Part shown: piece after piece, positions 26,231-34,626 of the stretch
Layout: each line of letters begins with the position of its first letter
How positions within the stretch are numbered: position 1 is the first letter of the stretch
Source: Croceivirga sp.
GTDB taxonomy: Bacteria > Bacteroidota > Bacteroidia > Flavobacteriales > Flavobacteriaceae
Reading direction: 5' to 3'
NCBI GenBank assembly: GCA_028284285.1
Contig: JANQSA010000001.1
Coordinates: forward strand, 124,001-188,000
Length of the DNA stretch: 64,000 nucleotides
Position numbers and translations under genes: made by a program
The notes under the pieces: generated by a model
Told to the model about the DNA's origin: nothing
The model's database searches: none
The model's input: the letters and a program-made list of their open reading frames with translations, nothing else

Positions 26231-26686
26231 CTACTTTTTGCCTTTGGGGTTACGCCATTTTTTATAGAGTGCACTTGCCTCTGGGGTTTCCTGCATAAAT
26301 CGCTCAAAGTGCCTGACCGCGTTACTTTCGCCTTGTGAGAAAGCAGCTTGCTCATTTTTGGGAATGCTCGAAATCTGGGATATGGCATATCCAAGAATTA
26401 GCAAAACAATCACCAAAAAACCCCAGAACAACTTTACCGCCCATTTTGGAAAGGCAATAGACTTCTTGGTATGGTAGATGACCTTGGCCAAAAGTTTGTT
26501 CTGTTCTTCAACCACTTTCTTCTGGCTATCATTGTACCCTTTTAGAAGGTAGTGAATATCAGCGGTGTCCGCCGAAACTTTATATCCCATTAGAAAATCT
26601 TTCAGTTTTTCCATTCGATTGACCGAGTGTTCAAAATTCTTCAGTTCCTCCGTCAACAATTCTGCTATTTCATCCAGTTTTGCCAT
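26231..26686 (-). CDS. Membrane-anchored mobilization-associated protein
   Basis: A 151-residue protein with a helical N-terminal region (residues 1-85), one membrane segment (about 93-113: LFWGFLVIVLLILGYAI) and a short C-terminal tail with KKWRNPKGKK. It begins 4 bp after the relaxase gene ends and is its operon partner. Such proteins accompany MobA in Bacteroidota mobilizable elements and may dock the relaxosome to a conjugative channel; that role is inferred from context. Confidence 0.7.
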   Translation of the reverse strand: MAKLDEIAELLTEELKNFEHSVNRMEKLKDFLMGYKVSADTADIHYLLKGYNDSQKKVVEEQNKLLAKVIYHTKKSIAFPKWAVKLFWGFLVIVLLILGYAISQISSIPKNEQAAFSQGESNAVRHFERFMQETPEASALYKKWRNPKGKK

Positions 26687-26690
26687 AATG

Positions 26691-27572
26691 TTACATTCCT
26701 ATTTCGATTCCTATTCCCTTATCAATGGTTCTTTTGATAGTCTTGGAGATTGTTTTTGTAGCCATTTTAGCCACGAGGTTAGGAGAGAGGCTAACCATTT
26801 TACCCATCAATTTCATAGCATTTTCCGTTTTGGCTTTCTCCACTATATTTCTGCTGAAACCAATCTGTTCGGCTATCTTGTTCATGGACATGGAACGGTG
26901 AACCTCGCTTCCTTTTAAATTCTGCCCCGCAAACTCAAATCGAAAACCCTGCAATTGGTGCTGTTTGTTGATTGATGGGATGACCTTTACAGGATAGGCT
27001 TCCATCGCTTTGATGTATTGGTCAAAATCCTTTGGTCTGACCTCGCTGATGACCTTTTCATGGATTCTTTTAAGAATCATCCGGATGTCCTTTGCCTTGT
27101 CCAGTTTTTGCTGCTGCACTTCCCGCACTGTGGTCAGCCCCATTTCTTTTGCCACCCGCTCAGCAGCTTGTTGGCTGCGCTTCCCGATAAAATTGTCCTT
27201 GTAGGCTTGCCCTTGAAAATTGATGCGGTTCACATACAGATGAATATGAACGTGTTTCCGGTTTCTGTGCACAAAGGCAATCGCCTGGTTTTCTTGTAAC
27301 TTCATCTGTTTTAAGAAGCGTTCGGTGATTTCTTGGAGTTCCTTGTTTTTCATTTCTCTACCATCCTTGATAGTCGGACTCAATACAAAGCTCAGCGTGT
27401 TCTTTTTGCATTGATGGTTCTGTTGTTGGATGGTCCTGAACTCCTGGGTAATCTCTTTTGGAGTATCCCCGGCCAAATATTGGCTATGTACAATCTCAGG
27501 TTTCTTTTCCTCCCGTAGTCCGTAGGCCATGGATGCCGATGTGTGAGATATGGATTTTCCCATTCCGATCAT
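26691..27572 (-). CDS. MobA-type relaxase
   Basis: A 293-residue relaxase of the MobA/VirD2 superfamily that nicks the transfer origin and pilots the strand. The metal-binding histidine triad is H107-x-H109-x-H111 with N115 (HVHIHLYVN). The N-terminus carries MGKSISHTSASMAYGLREEKKPE, with a candidate catalytic Tyr (Y17). Its ATG overlaps the MobC stop by 4 bp, showing translational coupling. No type IV secretion genes are present, so it would need a helper element. Confidence 0.9.
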   Translation of the reverse strand: MIGMGKSISHTSASMAYGLREEKKPEIVHSQYLAGDTPKEITQEFRTIQQQNHQCKKNTLSFVLSPTIKDGREMKNKELQEITERFLKQMKLQENQAIAFVHRNRKHVHIHLYVNRINFQGQAYKDNFIGKRSQQAAERVAKEMGLTTVREVQQQKLDKAKDIRMILKRIHEKVISEVRPKDFDQYIKAMEAYPVKVIPSINKQHQLQGFRFEFAGQNLKGSEVHRSMSMNKIAEQIGFSRNIVEKAKTENAMKLMGKMVSLSPNLVAKMATKTISKTIKRTIDKGIGIEIGM

Positions 27573-27865
27573 ACCTTAAAACTTAAAAGATGTTCCCTGA
27601 TTTCTTTTGCCAACTGGGTGACTTCATCGGCCAATCTTGGGTTACGTTTCCGAAACATATTTGCAATGCGCTTAAAATTGTTCTGGTATTGTACCAACAG
27701 TTTATAAGCCTCGATTTGGTCCTCCGATAGACGTTCAATAATCCTTTCATCGAATGCGGCACGGCGACAATACGCACTAATGGAAAGACCTGACTTTTTG
27801 GCCTTTACCTTCAACAGTTTCTTCTCAAATACTGAGCACCTGAATTGGACGAATTCCCGTTTCAT
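27569..27865 (-). CDS. MobC-type mobilization accessory protein
   Basis: A 98-residue MobC-like protein with an N-terminal ribbon-helix-helix-like region (FVQFRCSVFEKKLLKVKAKKSGLSISAYCRRAA) and the C-terminal YQNNFKRIANMFRKRNPRLADEV. MobC proteins bind DNA near the nick site to help MobA. It overlaps the relaxase start by 4 bp. The putative transfer origin should be in the 280-bp gap just upstream of it. Confidence 0.88.
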   Translation of the reverse strand: MKREFVQFRCSVFEKKLLKVKAKKSGLSISAYCRRAAFDERIIERLSEDQIEAYKLLVQYQNNFKRIANMFRKRNPRLADEVTQLAKEIREHLLSFKV

Positions 27866-27967
27866 CTGTTGATGTTTAATTGTTTTCTATAGGTCAGATG
27901 TAATTCGCCATTTAGCATATCGTTTGAAATCGAAATTGGTTATGGCTCATTTCATAATCCTTTTTTT

Positions 27968-28010
27968 CTTTTGCGACCTTCGGGAGCAAAAGCAAGATTT
28001 GTCATGACAA
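27968..28010. other. Candidate transfer origin: stem-loop plus palindrome upstream of mobC
   Basis: CTTTTGC (27968-27974) pairs with GCAAAAG (27986-27992) with an inner CC/GG, giving a hairpin. It is followed at once by the perfect palindrome TTGTCATGACAA (27999-28010). The rest of the gap 27866-28144 has no gene. There is no T-run after the hairpin on either strand, so it is not a terminator. It lies just upstream of the MobC-MobA operon, where oriT usually is. Confidence 0.45.
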
Positions 28011-28144
28011 TGACACATCTTGAATTCTCACTCAGACGCATATCCCAAACCACAACCGCAACACCTCTCATCTCCCTATCCACGACCGATAAGATTCAAG
28101 AAAATAAGCAATCAAATAGGACTTATTTATGTAAATCTAATCAT

Positions 28145-28432
28145 TCAATTACCACGTTTTCCAAGCGCATATTTAAGAGCTTCAGCTTCAAATTCAGATT
28201 TTGATTTTCTCTTGTTCTGTAAGAGCCAAAGATTGAGTTTCTTCTTTTCGAAGAATATCATTTTGCCATTGGGCTTGGAGTGCGGTATTTGTCTTCTGGA
28301 TGTAAGCTTGTACAAAAAGCTTCGTGATACGCCCATGTACTCACAGGCCTCTTCAAATGTCAAAACTTCCTTGTTGCTTGACAGTAATCGTTCTATACGT
28401 TCAAGACGTTCCTCTAGTTTTAAATAATCCAT
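28145..28432 (-). CDS. Excisionase-like helix-turn-helix protein
   Basis: A 95-residue protein with an N-terminal coiled helix (LEERLERIERLL) and a MerR/excisionase-type HTH (LTFEEACEYMGVSRSFLYKLTSRRQIPHSKPNGKMIFFEKKKLNLWL). In Bacteroidota elements such proteins help the integrase excise the element or regulate transfer genes. It lies 279 bp upstream of mobC on the same strand. Confidence 0.82.
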   Translation of the reverse strand: MDYLKLEERLERIERLLSSNKEVLTFEEACEYMGVSRSFLYKLTSRRQIPHSKPNGKMIFFEKKKLNLWLLQNKRKSKSEFEAEALKYALGKRGN

Positions 28433-28525
28433 TATTCTAAATTTTTGTGTGAAACAATGGACAAAAGCTTTTGTACTTTTTAATCGAATTCTTTCAGCAA
28501 ACTAGCATAGGAAACTATAGGAAAG

Positions 28526-28549
28526 GCTTGCATCGCATGTGGTGCAAGC
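28526..28549 (-). terminator. Possible terminator hairpin
   Basis: GCTTGCA (28526-28532) and TGCAAGC (28543-28549) form a 7-bp stem with a 10-base loop. On the minus strand it ends the 28576-29292 gene. The following bases CCTTTCC are a poor T-tract. Confidence 0.35.
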
Positions 28550-28575
28550 AAAAAAGGGGAGAATGCAAGTAAGTT

Positions 28576-29292
28576 TTATGAAAATGGGGCAAATACAGCT
28601 TCCAATTCGTCACTTCTTTTGGAAATCCTGTTTCTGGTCAGGGCATTTCTTACGGTATCATACTTATAGGGTCGCCCGTCCTCACGTCGAAGTACATCGG
28701 AATTTTTAATGAAATCAATAAGCTGTAAGTCATTCTTGGGAAAGCTCGTTTTCAGGAGTTCGTAAAACTCTTTACAAGCAGGGTTTTTTAATTTCAGATG
28801 GATTTTCGAATTATGTTCGTCCCAGTCCTTTAAAAAGCATTTTATAAAATCATCTTGTGAAGTTTTATCGATGATGACCATATCATAGCGGACTAAATTA
28901 TCGTAGAGTTTCCCCAATTGGGACTCACTGATTGAAATATTGAAGTTTCTGGAGGACTTTAATTTCTCCTTGATTTTGGGGATAAAGATTCTCTCAAACC
29001 ATTTGCTCCAGGTCAGGTGGGTTGTGAACATACCGATTAAAAAGAGGAAGGCCCCAGTTGCATAGGAAAAAACAGGGAATCTTTCCAATGGTTCCACTAT
29101 ACCTGTATATCCCAATCTCATACTGAAAAGCCCCAGTGCATAGAATACCAACCTTGGCTTTTCTACGTATTTGTCCCATTTGAACGATTCGTTGAACATG
29201 AATCGCATAAATAGCACCAGGTATGGAACAACCATCCTTATAATTACATAAGCGAAACAGGCAAGCATGAAATACTTTAGAATCAAAAGCAT
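28576..29292 (-). CDS. Membrane protein of unknown function in the mobile element
   Basis: A 238-residue protein with at least three hydrophobic segments in the first 110 residues (about 3-27, 47-64, 74-93) and a soluble C-terminal half. The latter ends with DGRPYKYDTVRNALTRNRISKR, which looks like a DNA- or nucleotide-related tail common to Bacteroidota mobilizable elements. I do not recognise the family. It is upstream of the excisionase-like gene on the same strand and is probably part of the element core. Confidence 0.7.
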   Translation of the reverse strand: MLLILKYFMLACFAYVIIRMVVPYLVLFMRFMFNESFKWDKYVEKPRLVFYALGLFSMRLGYTGIVEPLERFPVFSYATGAFLFLIGMFTTHLTWSKWFERIFIPKIKEKLKSSRNFNISISESQLGKLYDNLVRYDMVIIDKTSQDDFIKCFLKDWDEHNSKIHLKLKNPACKEFYELLKTSFPKNDLQLIDFIKNSDVLRREDGRPYKYDTVRNALTRNRISKRSDELEAVFAPFS

Positions 29293-29404
29293 CTACTCAA
29301 ATTAGCATTTTTCCATTATCTAACCACGCTATGAGGATGTACTGCCACTTTTTACGACCATTCTTTTGCAAAATGTTTTTTGTGGGTAGGGAGAAGAAAG
29401 GTCA

Positions 29405-29471
29405 AGCGGCATTAGCCGCTAGTGCTTTCGCGCGGCTCTGAGGGTGTCGCAAAACCCATAGGTTTTGTGAC
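29405..29471. other. Structured GC-rich patch in a 480-bp gene-free gap
   Basis: The gap 29293-29776 contains two hairpins: AGCGGC-ATTA-GCCGCT (29405-29420, perfect) and an 11-bp stem at 29446-29456 with 29461-29471 and a CATA loop. The patch is GC-rich while both flanks are AT-rich. It has no T-run and no reading frame; a 72-codon frame at 29540 looks spurious. It could be an element end, an origin-like site or a structured RNA. Confidence 0.4.
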
Positions 29472-29776
29472 TTCCGCAGGGGCTTGGAAAACTAGTTTAG
29501 TATATGTCTCTTATTAGTTGGAGTAAAATCTAATAAGTTTTGAATATTAAAGACTTTTTTAGTCATGGTTATAATCACTTCTTCAAATGCCAGAGATTAC
29601 TCAATTCAAAAAGCATATCTTTTTCTTTTGGTTATGACTTTATCCATTCAAATGAGATAATTATTGTAGGTCCAGTTATTTTCTTTCGGTACCTTATCTC
29701 ATCAACTAGGTGTTTTAATACTAAATTACGTACCATGTTACCTTCAAATCTATGCTAGAAGATAATTAGTATTTGA

Positions 29777-30466
29777 TTAAATCATATCTAAAACCATAAA
29801 GTAACGAATTAGTTCAGTAGTGCTATTTATATCTAATTTTAGGTATATATTTTTAATATGACTACGCAAGGTATTGGGAGAAATAAAAAGTAGTTCTGCT
29901 ATGTCAGAATTTGAGGTTCCGTTACCTTTAAGATTAATTATTTTTTTTTCTTGTTTTGTCAAGGATTGAAAGAGTGCAAAACTTTTTTGACTTCCGAAGA
30001 CTTTAGGTGCAATGTCGTTTAAAATGGTTCCCAATTTCCCCAAGTCTTCAGGCATATAGCACAAGCTCAATGTTTGATGTTCATTTAAAATAACCTTATT
30101 AGTGAACATATAGGTCATTTTATTATTTAATTGTAACCGTTGAGTATAATTGCAAATTGCGCCATTGTCATCCATCATATGAAATTTCTTTGACTTGTTT
30201 TCTGCGTGTTGCAAAGAAATAGGGCAGGAGATTTTTTTTATATAAGAGCGACCATTCAAGAATAGTTTTTGAATTTCTGGACCTTTATTAAATAGCTGCT
30301 TTCCAAAATAGTGATAATCCAAGCTTCTTCTGTAACTGATATAAACCGGATGTGGAATGAAACTCTGAACTTCTTCAAATAAACTAAAATTTTCTTTGCA
30401 TAATTTTCTCATATGAAACGCAAAGATTTGACCAGCCACATGTAGTTCTTTATCTAAAAATCTCAA
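29777..30466 (-). CDS. LuxR-type transcriptional regulator
   Basis: A 229-residue regulator with a C-terminal LuxR/GerE helix-turn-helix (LTKQEKKIINLKGNGTSNSDIAELLFISPNTLRSHIKNIYLKLDI). An N-terminal domain of about 165 residues is of no family I recognise. It has no receiver phosphorylation motif, so it is an orphan. It lies 111 bp downstream of the alpha/beta hydrolase gene on the same strand, and another LuxR gene is divergent beyond the hydrolase. Confidence 0.82.
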   Translation of the reverse strand: MRFLDKELHVAGQIFAFHMRKLCKENFSLFEEVQSFIPHPVYISYRRSLDYHYFGKQLFNKGPEIQKLFLNGRSYIKKISCPISLQHAENKSKKFHMMDDNGAICNYTQRLQLNNKMTYMFTNKVILNEHQTLSLCYMPEDLGKLGTILNDIAPKVFGSQKSFALFQSLTKQEKKIINLKGNGTSNSDIAELLFISPNTLRSHIKNIYLKLDINSTTELIRYFMVLDMI

Positions 30467-30577
30467 CTTTATTTCATTTTTTTAACTCTAACGCTTAATC
30501 TAAGAATTAATATAAAAAAGATATAAAATTCGTGTATTGATGAATTCTAAAGTTTCCTAAATCAATGGTCACTTTTT

Positions 30578-31333
30578 CTACTTGAATACCTTACCTGTAA
30601 TTTCCAGAATAATTTTTTCAAATTCAAGTGGTTTTTCAATACTTGCATAATGACCACAGTTTTCCAATGGAAAAATTTCAACAGGATTGACTGACTTTTT
30701 TGCTAAATCCATTAAATAATTATTATTAACAGATACATCATGGCTACCTATAAGTAAAAATTTAGCCAAATTGAGTTCTGTAAATGTTTGAGCTTGGTCT
30801 GACCAATTTCCTAACTGTAAGTCATTCAACAAAGAACTTCTTACCATTGGATTGGCAATTTTGAAGTCCTTTATCATATTTGGAATTAGGTTGTTATCAT
30901 AAACGACTTCTTTGAGAGCTTTCGCTAGTTCATCTTCATCAAATTTCTCGTCTAAAAAAATCTGTAAAGCCGGGACTGGGTTAAAAGCCTCATCTGGATT
31001 TATAGGTTTTTTAACTGGCGGTGTTCCAAAGATGACCAGCCCCTTCAACCGTTCAAGATATGGGGCAATTTCCAGTACCAAATGACCTCCTAATGAATTT
31101 CCTACCAATAAAATATCATCATCAATTTCTTTGACTTTGGAAATTAAAAAATCACAATACGTTTTTGTACTAAAGTCACTTGAATCTTCTGAGGTAGCCA
31201 AACCTCCATGGCCTGGAAGATCAAATGCTATTTGATTAAACGAAATTCTATTGGAATCTATAATATTTTGGAAAACTCGGGAAGAAGAGGAATTTCCATG
31301 GATATAAAATATGGTTCCCTTACTTTTTGACAT
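30578..31333 (-). CDS. Alpha/beta hydrolase
   Basis: A 251-residue alpha/beta-hydrolase-fold enzyme. The oxyanion region is HGNSSSSR, the nucleophile elbow is GNSLGGH, the acid is in IGSHDVSVN and the catalytic histidine is in NCGHYASIE. The fold covers esterases, lactonases and haloalkane dehalogenases. It is flanked by two LuxR-type regulators, which raises the thought of signal turnover, but its substrate is not visible. It starts 116 bp from the divergent PAS-LuxR gene. Confidence 0.9.
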   Translation of the reverse strand: MSKSKGTIFYIHGNSSSSRVFQNIIDSNRISFNQIAFDLPGHGGLATSEDSSDFSTKTYCDFLISKVKEIDDDILLVGNSLGGHLVLEIAPYLERLKGLVIFGTPPVKKPINPDEAFNPVPALQIFLDEKFDEDELAKALKEVVYDNNLIPNMIKDFKIANPMVRSSLLNDLQLGNWSDQAQTFTELNLAKFLLIGSHDVSVNNNYLMDLAKKSVNPVEIFPLENCGHYASIEKPLEFEKIILEITGKVFK

Positions 31334-31449
31334 TTAAAAGAATAAGATGTTTCGATTTATATTTAATCTTTGCTATTAATTTTTAATAAAAGTGTTAAAG
31401 TAGTAAATTATTATATCTTTCAAATTCACATATTTGAATTAGCAAAGTT

Positions 31450-32211
31450 TTGAAAGAAGAATCCAAAAGAGCAGTAATATCTCCGGTCGATTTGATGGAC
31501 TATGCCCGGGAGATTTCAAATCAACTAATTCAAAAGGAAAGGATTACCAAAGATTTTAGCGATTTAGAATCTTTTCCATTAATTCCAACCAAACAGGCAC
31601 TTTACGTTATGGATTGGCAGAAAAACCAAGTGACCTTCCAAAGAAATATTCAAGAATTGTTGGGATATAGTAGAACGGAATTCGATGACAAAATCATCCA
31701 CACGCAAATCCATCCCAATGATATTAATGTGGTATCTCGAGTCATTAAGGGCATTGTAAACCACTATGTAAATCAGGAAACTAGTTCAAGTACTTACCTG
31801 ACCATTACCTATCGCCTAATAAAACGCGATAGAACTATTGTCAAAATCCTCAGACAATCTGGAGCATATGAAACAATGCCCAATGGTCAGTTAATTAGTA
31901 ATTGGTCTTTCATTACTGATATCAGTTTTATTTCAAATAATGATCAAATTGAATGGGATGTCAATGCTAATGAGGTGGATAGGCAAAAATTCAAAGAAAA
32001 GGTCTATGAAGAGTTTAAGGATTTTTTTACCCCTAGGGAATTGCTGGTTATCAATGCGGTTCAAAAAGGACTGAAAAATTTTGAGATTGCTCAGAAACTT
32101 TTTATCAGTGAACATACTGTTCGAACACATCGAAAGAACATCTTGCGAAAATGCAATTGTTCAAATAAAGAACAACTTCTCTCTTTCTGTTATCGTAATG
32201 GAATTTTCTGA
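31450..32211 (+). CDS. PAS-LuxR transcriptional regulator
   Basis: A 253-residue regulator with a PAS sensor at about residues 50-165 (LYVMDWQKNQVTFQRNIQELLGYSRTEFDDKIIHTQIHPND) and a C-terminal LuxR helix-turn-helix (FFTPRELLVINAVQKGLKNFEIAQKLFISEHTVRTHRKNIL). The start is TTG at 31450, and an ATG 15 codons later is a possible alternative. It is divergent from the hydrolase. The PAS pocket suggests sensing of a small molecule, redox or light. Confidence 0.85.
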   Translation: MKEESKRAVISPVDLMDYAREISNQLIQKERITKDFSDLESFPLIPTKQALYVMDWQKNQVTFQRNIQELLGYSRTEFDDKIIHTQIHPNDINVVSRVIKGIVNHYVNQETSSSTYLTITYRLIKRDRTIVKILRQSGAYETMPNGQLISNWSFITDISFISNNDQIEWDVNANEVDRQKFKEKVYEEFKDFFTPRELLVINAVQKGLKNFEIAQKLFISEHTVRTHRKNILRKCNCSNKEQLLSFCYRNGIF

Positions 32212-32343
32212 CATTTCGACAACCTGTTTGGTTTTATCGACAATTAACACTTTTTCCTTTTAAAAATACGCATTAGGGGGTATTTACTAATTAGACTATT
32301 CAAGGTAGTTTTAGTGCGATTGCGTCTCCAAAAGACAATTATT

Positions 32344-32832
32344 ATGTGCAAAGCGGGAATAACTTTTTTAGTTTTTATTTTCTCAACCTTTTTCATTCAA
32401 GATATTTATTCACAATGTTCTAACCTTACACCAGACCAAACCAAGGTAGATGAATATGGAGACCCAACCAAAACAGGGATGTTTAATATTTTACATAGAG
32501 GTTTATCGCGGGCCTATGAGCAATACGGCTGTCCTTCGAACAAACCTCGGGAATTCATTGAGTACATAGCCATTACTAAGGAGGTAGCTATCAGGCAGAG
32601 ATATGACATTGGTGAATGTGAGTATAATAACAACTGTATAACGATAATAATAGAACGAAAGGGTTGGGAATATAACTTTCCTAAAAGACCTATTAAGACA
32701 TACAGAGTCTTTACAGGTAAAGGCGAAGCAAGAGGGTATGTCTACAAAACATCTTCTAAAACCGTAAACCAAACTATTAAAAACTACATAAATGGAAATA
32801 AAGTACTTAAGGATTTCTCGAGCCAATGGTAG
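32344..32832 (+). CDS. Secreted protein of unknown function
   Basis: A 162-residue protein with a signal peptide (about residues 1-25, AGITFLVFIFSTFFIQDIYSQ). I took the ATG at 32344 because upstream GTG at 32314 would put basic residues before the signal. After cleavage it contains cysteine pairs (SNLTPDQ region, CEYNNNC). I do not recognise the fold. It is first of four consecutive secreted genes of unknown function and overlaps the next by 41 bp. Confidence 0.7.
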   Translation: MCKAGITFLVFIFSTFFIQDIYSQCSNLTPDQTKVDEYGDPTKTGMFNILHRGLSRAYEQYGCPSNKPREFIEYIAITKEVAIRQRYDIGECEYNNNCITIIIERKGWEYNFPKRPIKTYRVFTGKGEARGYVYKTSSKTVNQTIKNYINGNKVLKDFSSQW

Positions 32833-33436
32833 TCTGATTAAAATTTTTATTGTTTTTCCGACATTATTAATATTTCATAGCAACTTATATTGCCAGATGC
32901 CCAAAAAAGGCTATTGGGAATCGGCTAGTGGCAGAAGTTCTATTTCAATTGTTCAGGTTGGAAACGACGAATTTAGGACCGGAAGAGGAGATGTGAACAC
33001 AAGAGTGGAAGGAAATTTATTTTTAAAAACCCACCTGTGGGATGGTGTAAGTAAGACACCTTTCAATAAATACAAAGTATACACAAAAATTATATCTCCT
33101 ACACACATTATACTTTTTGATGATGATAAATCGACTGATGACACTTCATTTTACTGGCAATCGGATGAAATAAGTTATTCAGAAGCTGATGACGATTGTA
33201 AAGAGAAAGCAACCTTTTACAATGAGAAAGCAACAGAAGCTCAAAAAAACGGACCTATGGAGGGATTTTCATATTTGGGATGTAGTACGTTGGCCATGCA
33301 ATTGTGTACAGTTGCCAGTGAGGATATTCGAATTCAATTAATAAAAAAATATGCAAAAAACTTAAGGCAGATGGATTCATCCATAAAATGCCCCTGTCCT
33401 GATGTGATTCCCCAAGAAGTTTGGGAGGCCAACTAA
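32792..33436 (+). CDS. Secreted protein of unknown function
   Basis: A 214-residue protein with a signal-type N-terminus (SLIKIFIVFPTLLIFHSNLYCQ) followed by about 180 residues with several Cys near the C-terminus (MQLCTVAS, IKCPCPDVIP). It overlaps the previous gene by 41 bp, so translation is probably coupled. I recognise no family. A downstream start would remove most of the overlap, but no good alternative with a signal peptide is seen. Confidence 0.68.
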   Translation: MEIKYLRISRANGSLIKIFIVFPTLLIFHSNLYCQMPKKGYWESASGRSSISIVQVGNDEFRTGRGDVNTRVEGNLFLKTHLWDGVSKTPFNKYKVYTKIISPTHIILFDDDKSTDDTSFYWQSDEISYSEADDDCKEKATFYNEKATEAQKNGPMEGFSYLGCSTLAMQLCTVASEDIRIQLIKKYAKNLRQMDSSIKCPCPDVIPQEVWEAN

Positions 33437-33490
33437 CATATTCAAAATAAAATAATACTTGATTTAGAAGATGAAAACCAAAATTTGAAA

Positions 33491-33967
33491 ATGAAAACAA
33501 TTTTTATAATTATAGCGGTATTTGGATTTATTACGCTATTTACTTTACCAAACCAATTGAATGCGCAAACAAATTATGGAGGTAGTGCATATGTTTATGT
33601 AAAGGACAAAAGCACTGGTGAAATAAGCGTAAAAAACGTCACTCTTGGATGTGTTTATGACAATAAGTCGGAAGCCAAGGGAAGGCTAAAGTACCAATTA
33701 GGAGGAGGTTATAATGTGGAATTTACTTCACAAATTTATTACGACATAGACTATTGTATGAATGATGATAATTACAGATATGGAGGTTCTGCTTCTGTAA
33801 AAGTCAAAGATACCGGAACTGGAGAAATAAATGTTAAGAATGCTGCAATAGATTGTGTTTATGATACCAAGTCACAAGCAAAAGATAGATTAAGATACCA
33901 ACTGGATGGGGGTTACAATATAATCATGATTTCACCAATTTCTTACGAAATTGACAGTTGCTTCTAA
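33491..33967 (+). CDS. Secreted protein with two near-identical internal repeats
   Basis: A 158-residue protein with a signal peptide (residues 1-25) and a two-fold internal repeat at about 29-96 and 97-158. Shared phrases are YGGSA, KDxxTGEIxVKN, CVYDxKSxAKxRLxYQL and GGYN. Each repeat keeps one Cys before YD and one at the end. The repeat unit is of no family I recognise. The start is ATG at 33491; a TTG two codons earlier is less likely. It may bind something at the cell surface. Confidence 0.75.
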   Translation: MKTIFIIIAVFGFITLFTLPNQLNAQTNYGGSAYVYVKDKSTGEISVKNVTLGCVYDNKSEAKGRLKYQLGGGYNVEFTSQIYYDIDYCMNDDNYRYGGSASVKVKDTGTGEINVKNAAIDCVYDTKSQAKDRLRYQLDGGYNIIMISPISYEIDSCF

Positions 33968-33980
33968 TAAAAGACAATAC

Positions 33981-34511
33981 ATGAATATCAAAAGAATACT
34001 TACACTTTGTTTATTGCCCCTTTGCTGTCTAGCTCAAACGAATACAAAGGCTACCCTAGAAGAAACATCCGATTTCTTAATTGCGAAGTTTGAACTTTCA
34101 AGTAAAGAATTTGAGACATCAAGTTTAATTTATCGTAATCAAAAGATTGAAATTGACGGTTGTGAATGTAGAATAGATTACACTGAATTGTATAGGTATA
34201 AGAACTATGAAGGCGGGACAGATACCAGCGAATCTGAGCATATTATTAGCTTTTCCTTTGCAGATTTAATACCGACTATATCGATTGAGAGTCATGATAA
34301 TGGTTTAACTGTTATGGAATTAGAAACGTATTTGTCAAAAAAGGTCATAGAAAAAACGGTTTTAGACCAAGAAAGTATCAAGAAAAAATATTTTAAAGAA
34401 GTTAGTAAGATAGATTTCATGTGGACTTATAGCAACAATTTATCTAAGAGAATAACCAGTGCTTTATTGAGAATAATTGAGTTATGCGGAGGTAAAAAGG
34501 AAAAATTTTGA
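33981..34511 (+). CDS. Secreted protein of unknown function
   Basis: A 176-residue protein with an N-terminal signal (MNIKRILTLCLLPLCCLAQ). The start is ATG at 33981 rather than a TTG at 33951, because only then does the signal stand at the N-terminus. The mature part is acidic, with DGCECRIDYTELYRY and a KKVIEKTVLD helix. I recognise no family. It is last of four secreted genes of unknown function before the integrase, separated from it by 115 bp. Confidence 0.7.
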   Translation: MNIKRILTLCLLPLCCLAQTNTKATLEETSDFLIAKFELSSKEFETSSLIYRNQKIEIDGCECRIDYTELYRYKNYEGGTDTSESEHIISFSFADLIPTISIESHDNGLTVMELETYLSKKVIEKTVLDQESIKKKYFKEVSKIDFMWTYSNNLSKRITSALLRIIELCGGKKEKF

Positions 34512-34626
34512 TACTTGTTAAACAATTGTAGTTTCCTTAATATCACTCTGTTTTATTTAGTAGTAGGTTTGGTCGTTTTTTTGTGAGAAGTTTGAAAATA
34601 AAAATCTAGCGGAGTAAATTAAACTT

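Noticed and set aside
29540..29758. 72-codon frame in the gene-free gap
   Set aside because: It has no recognisable feature and AT-rich composition, and no promoter is visible.
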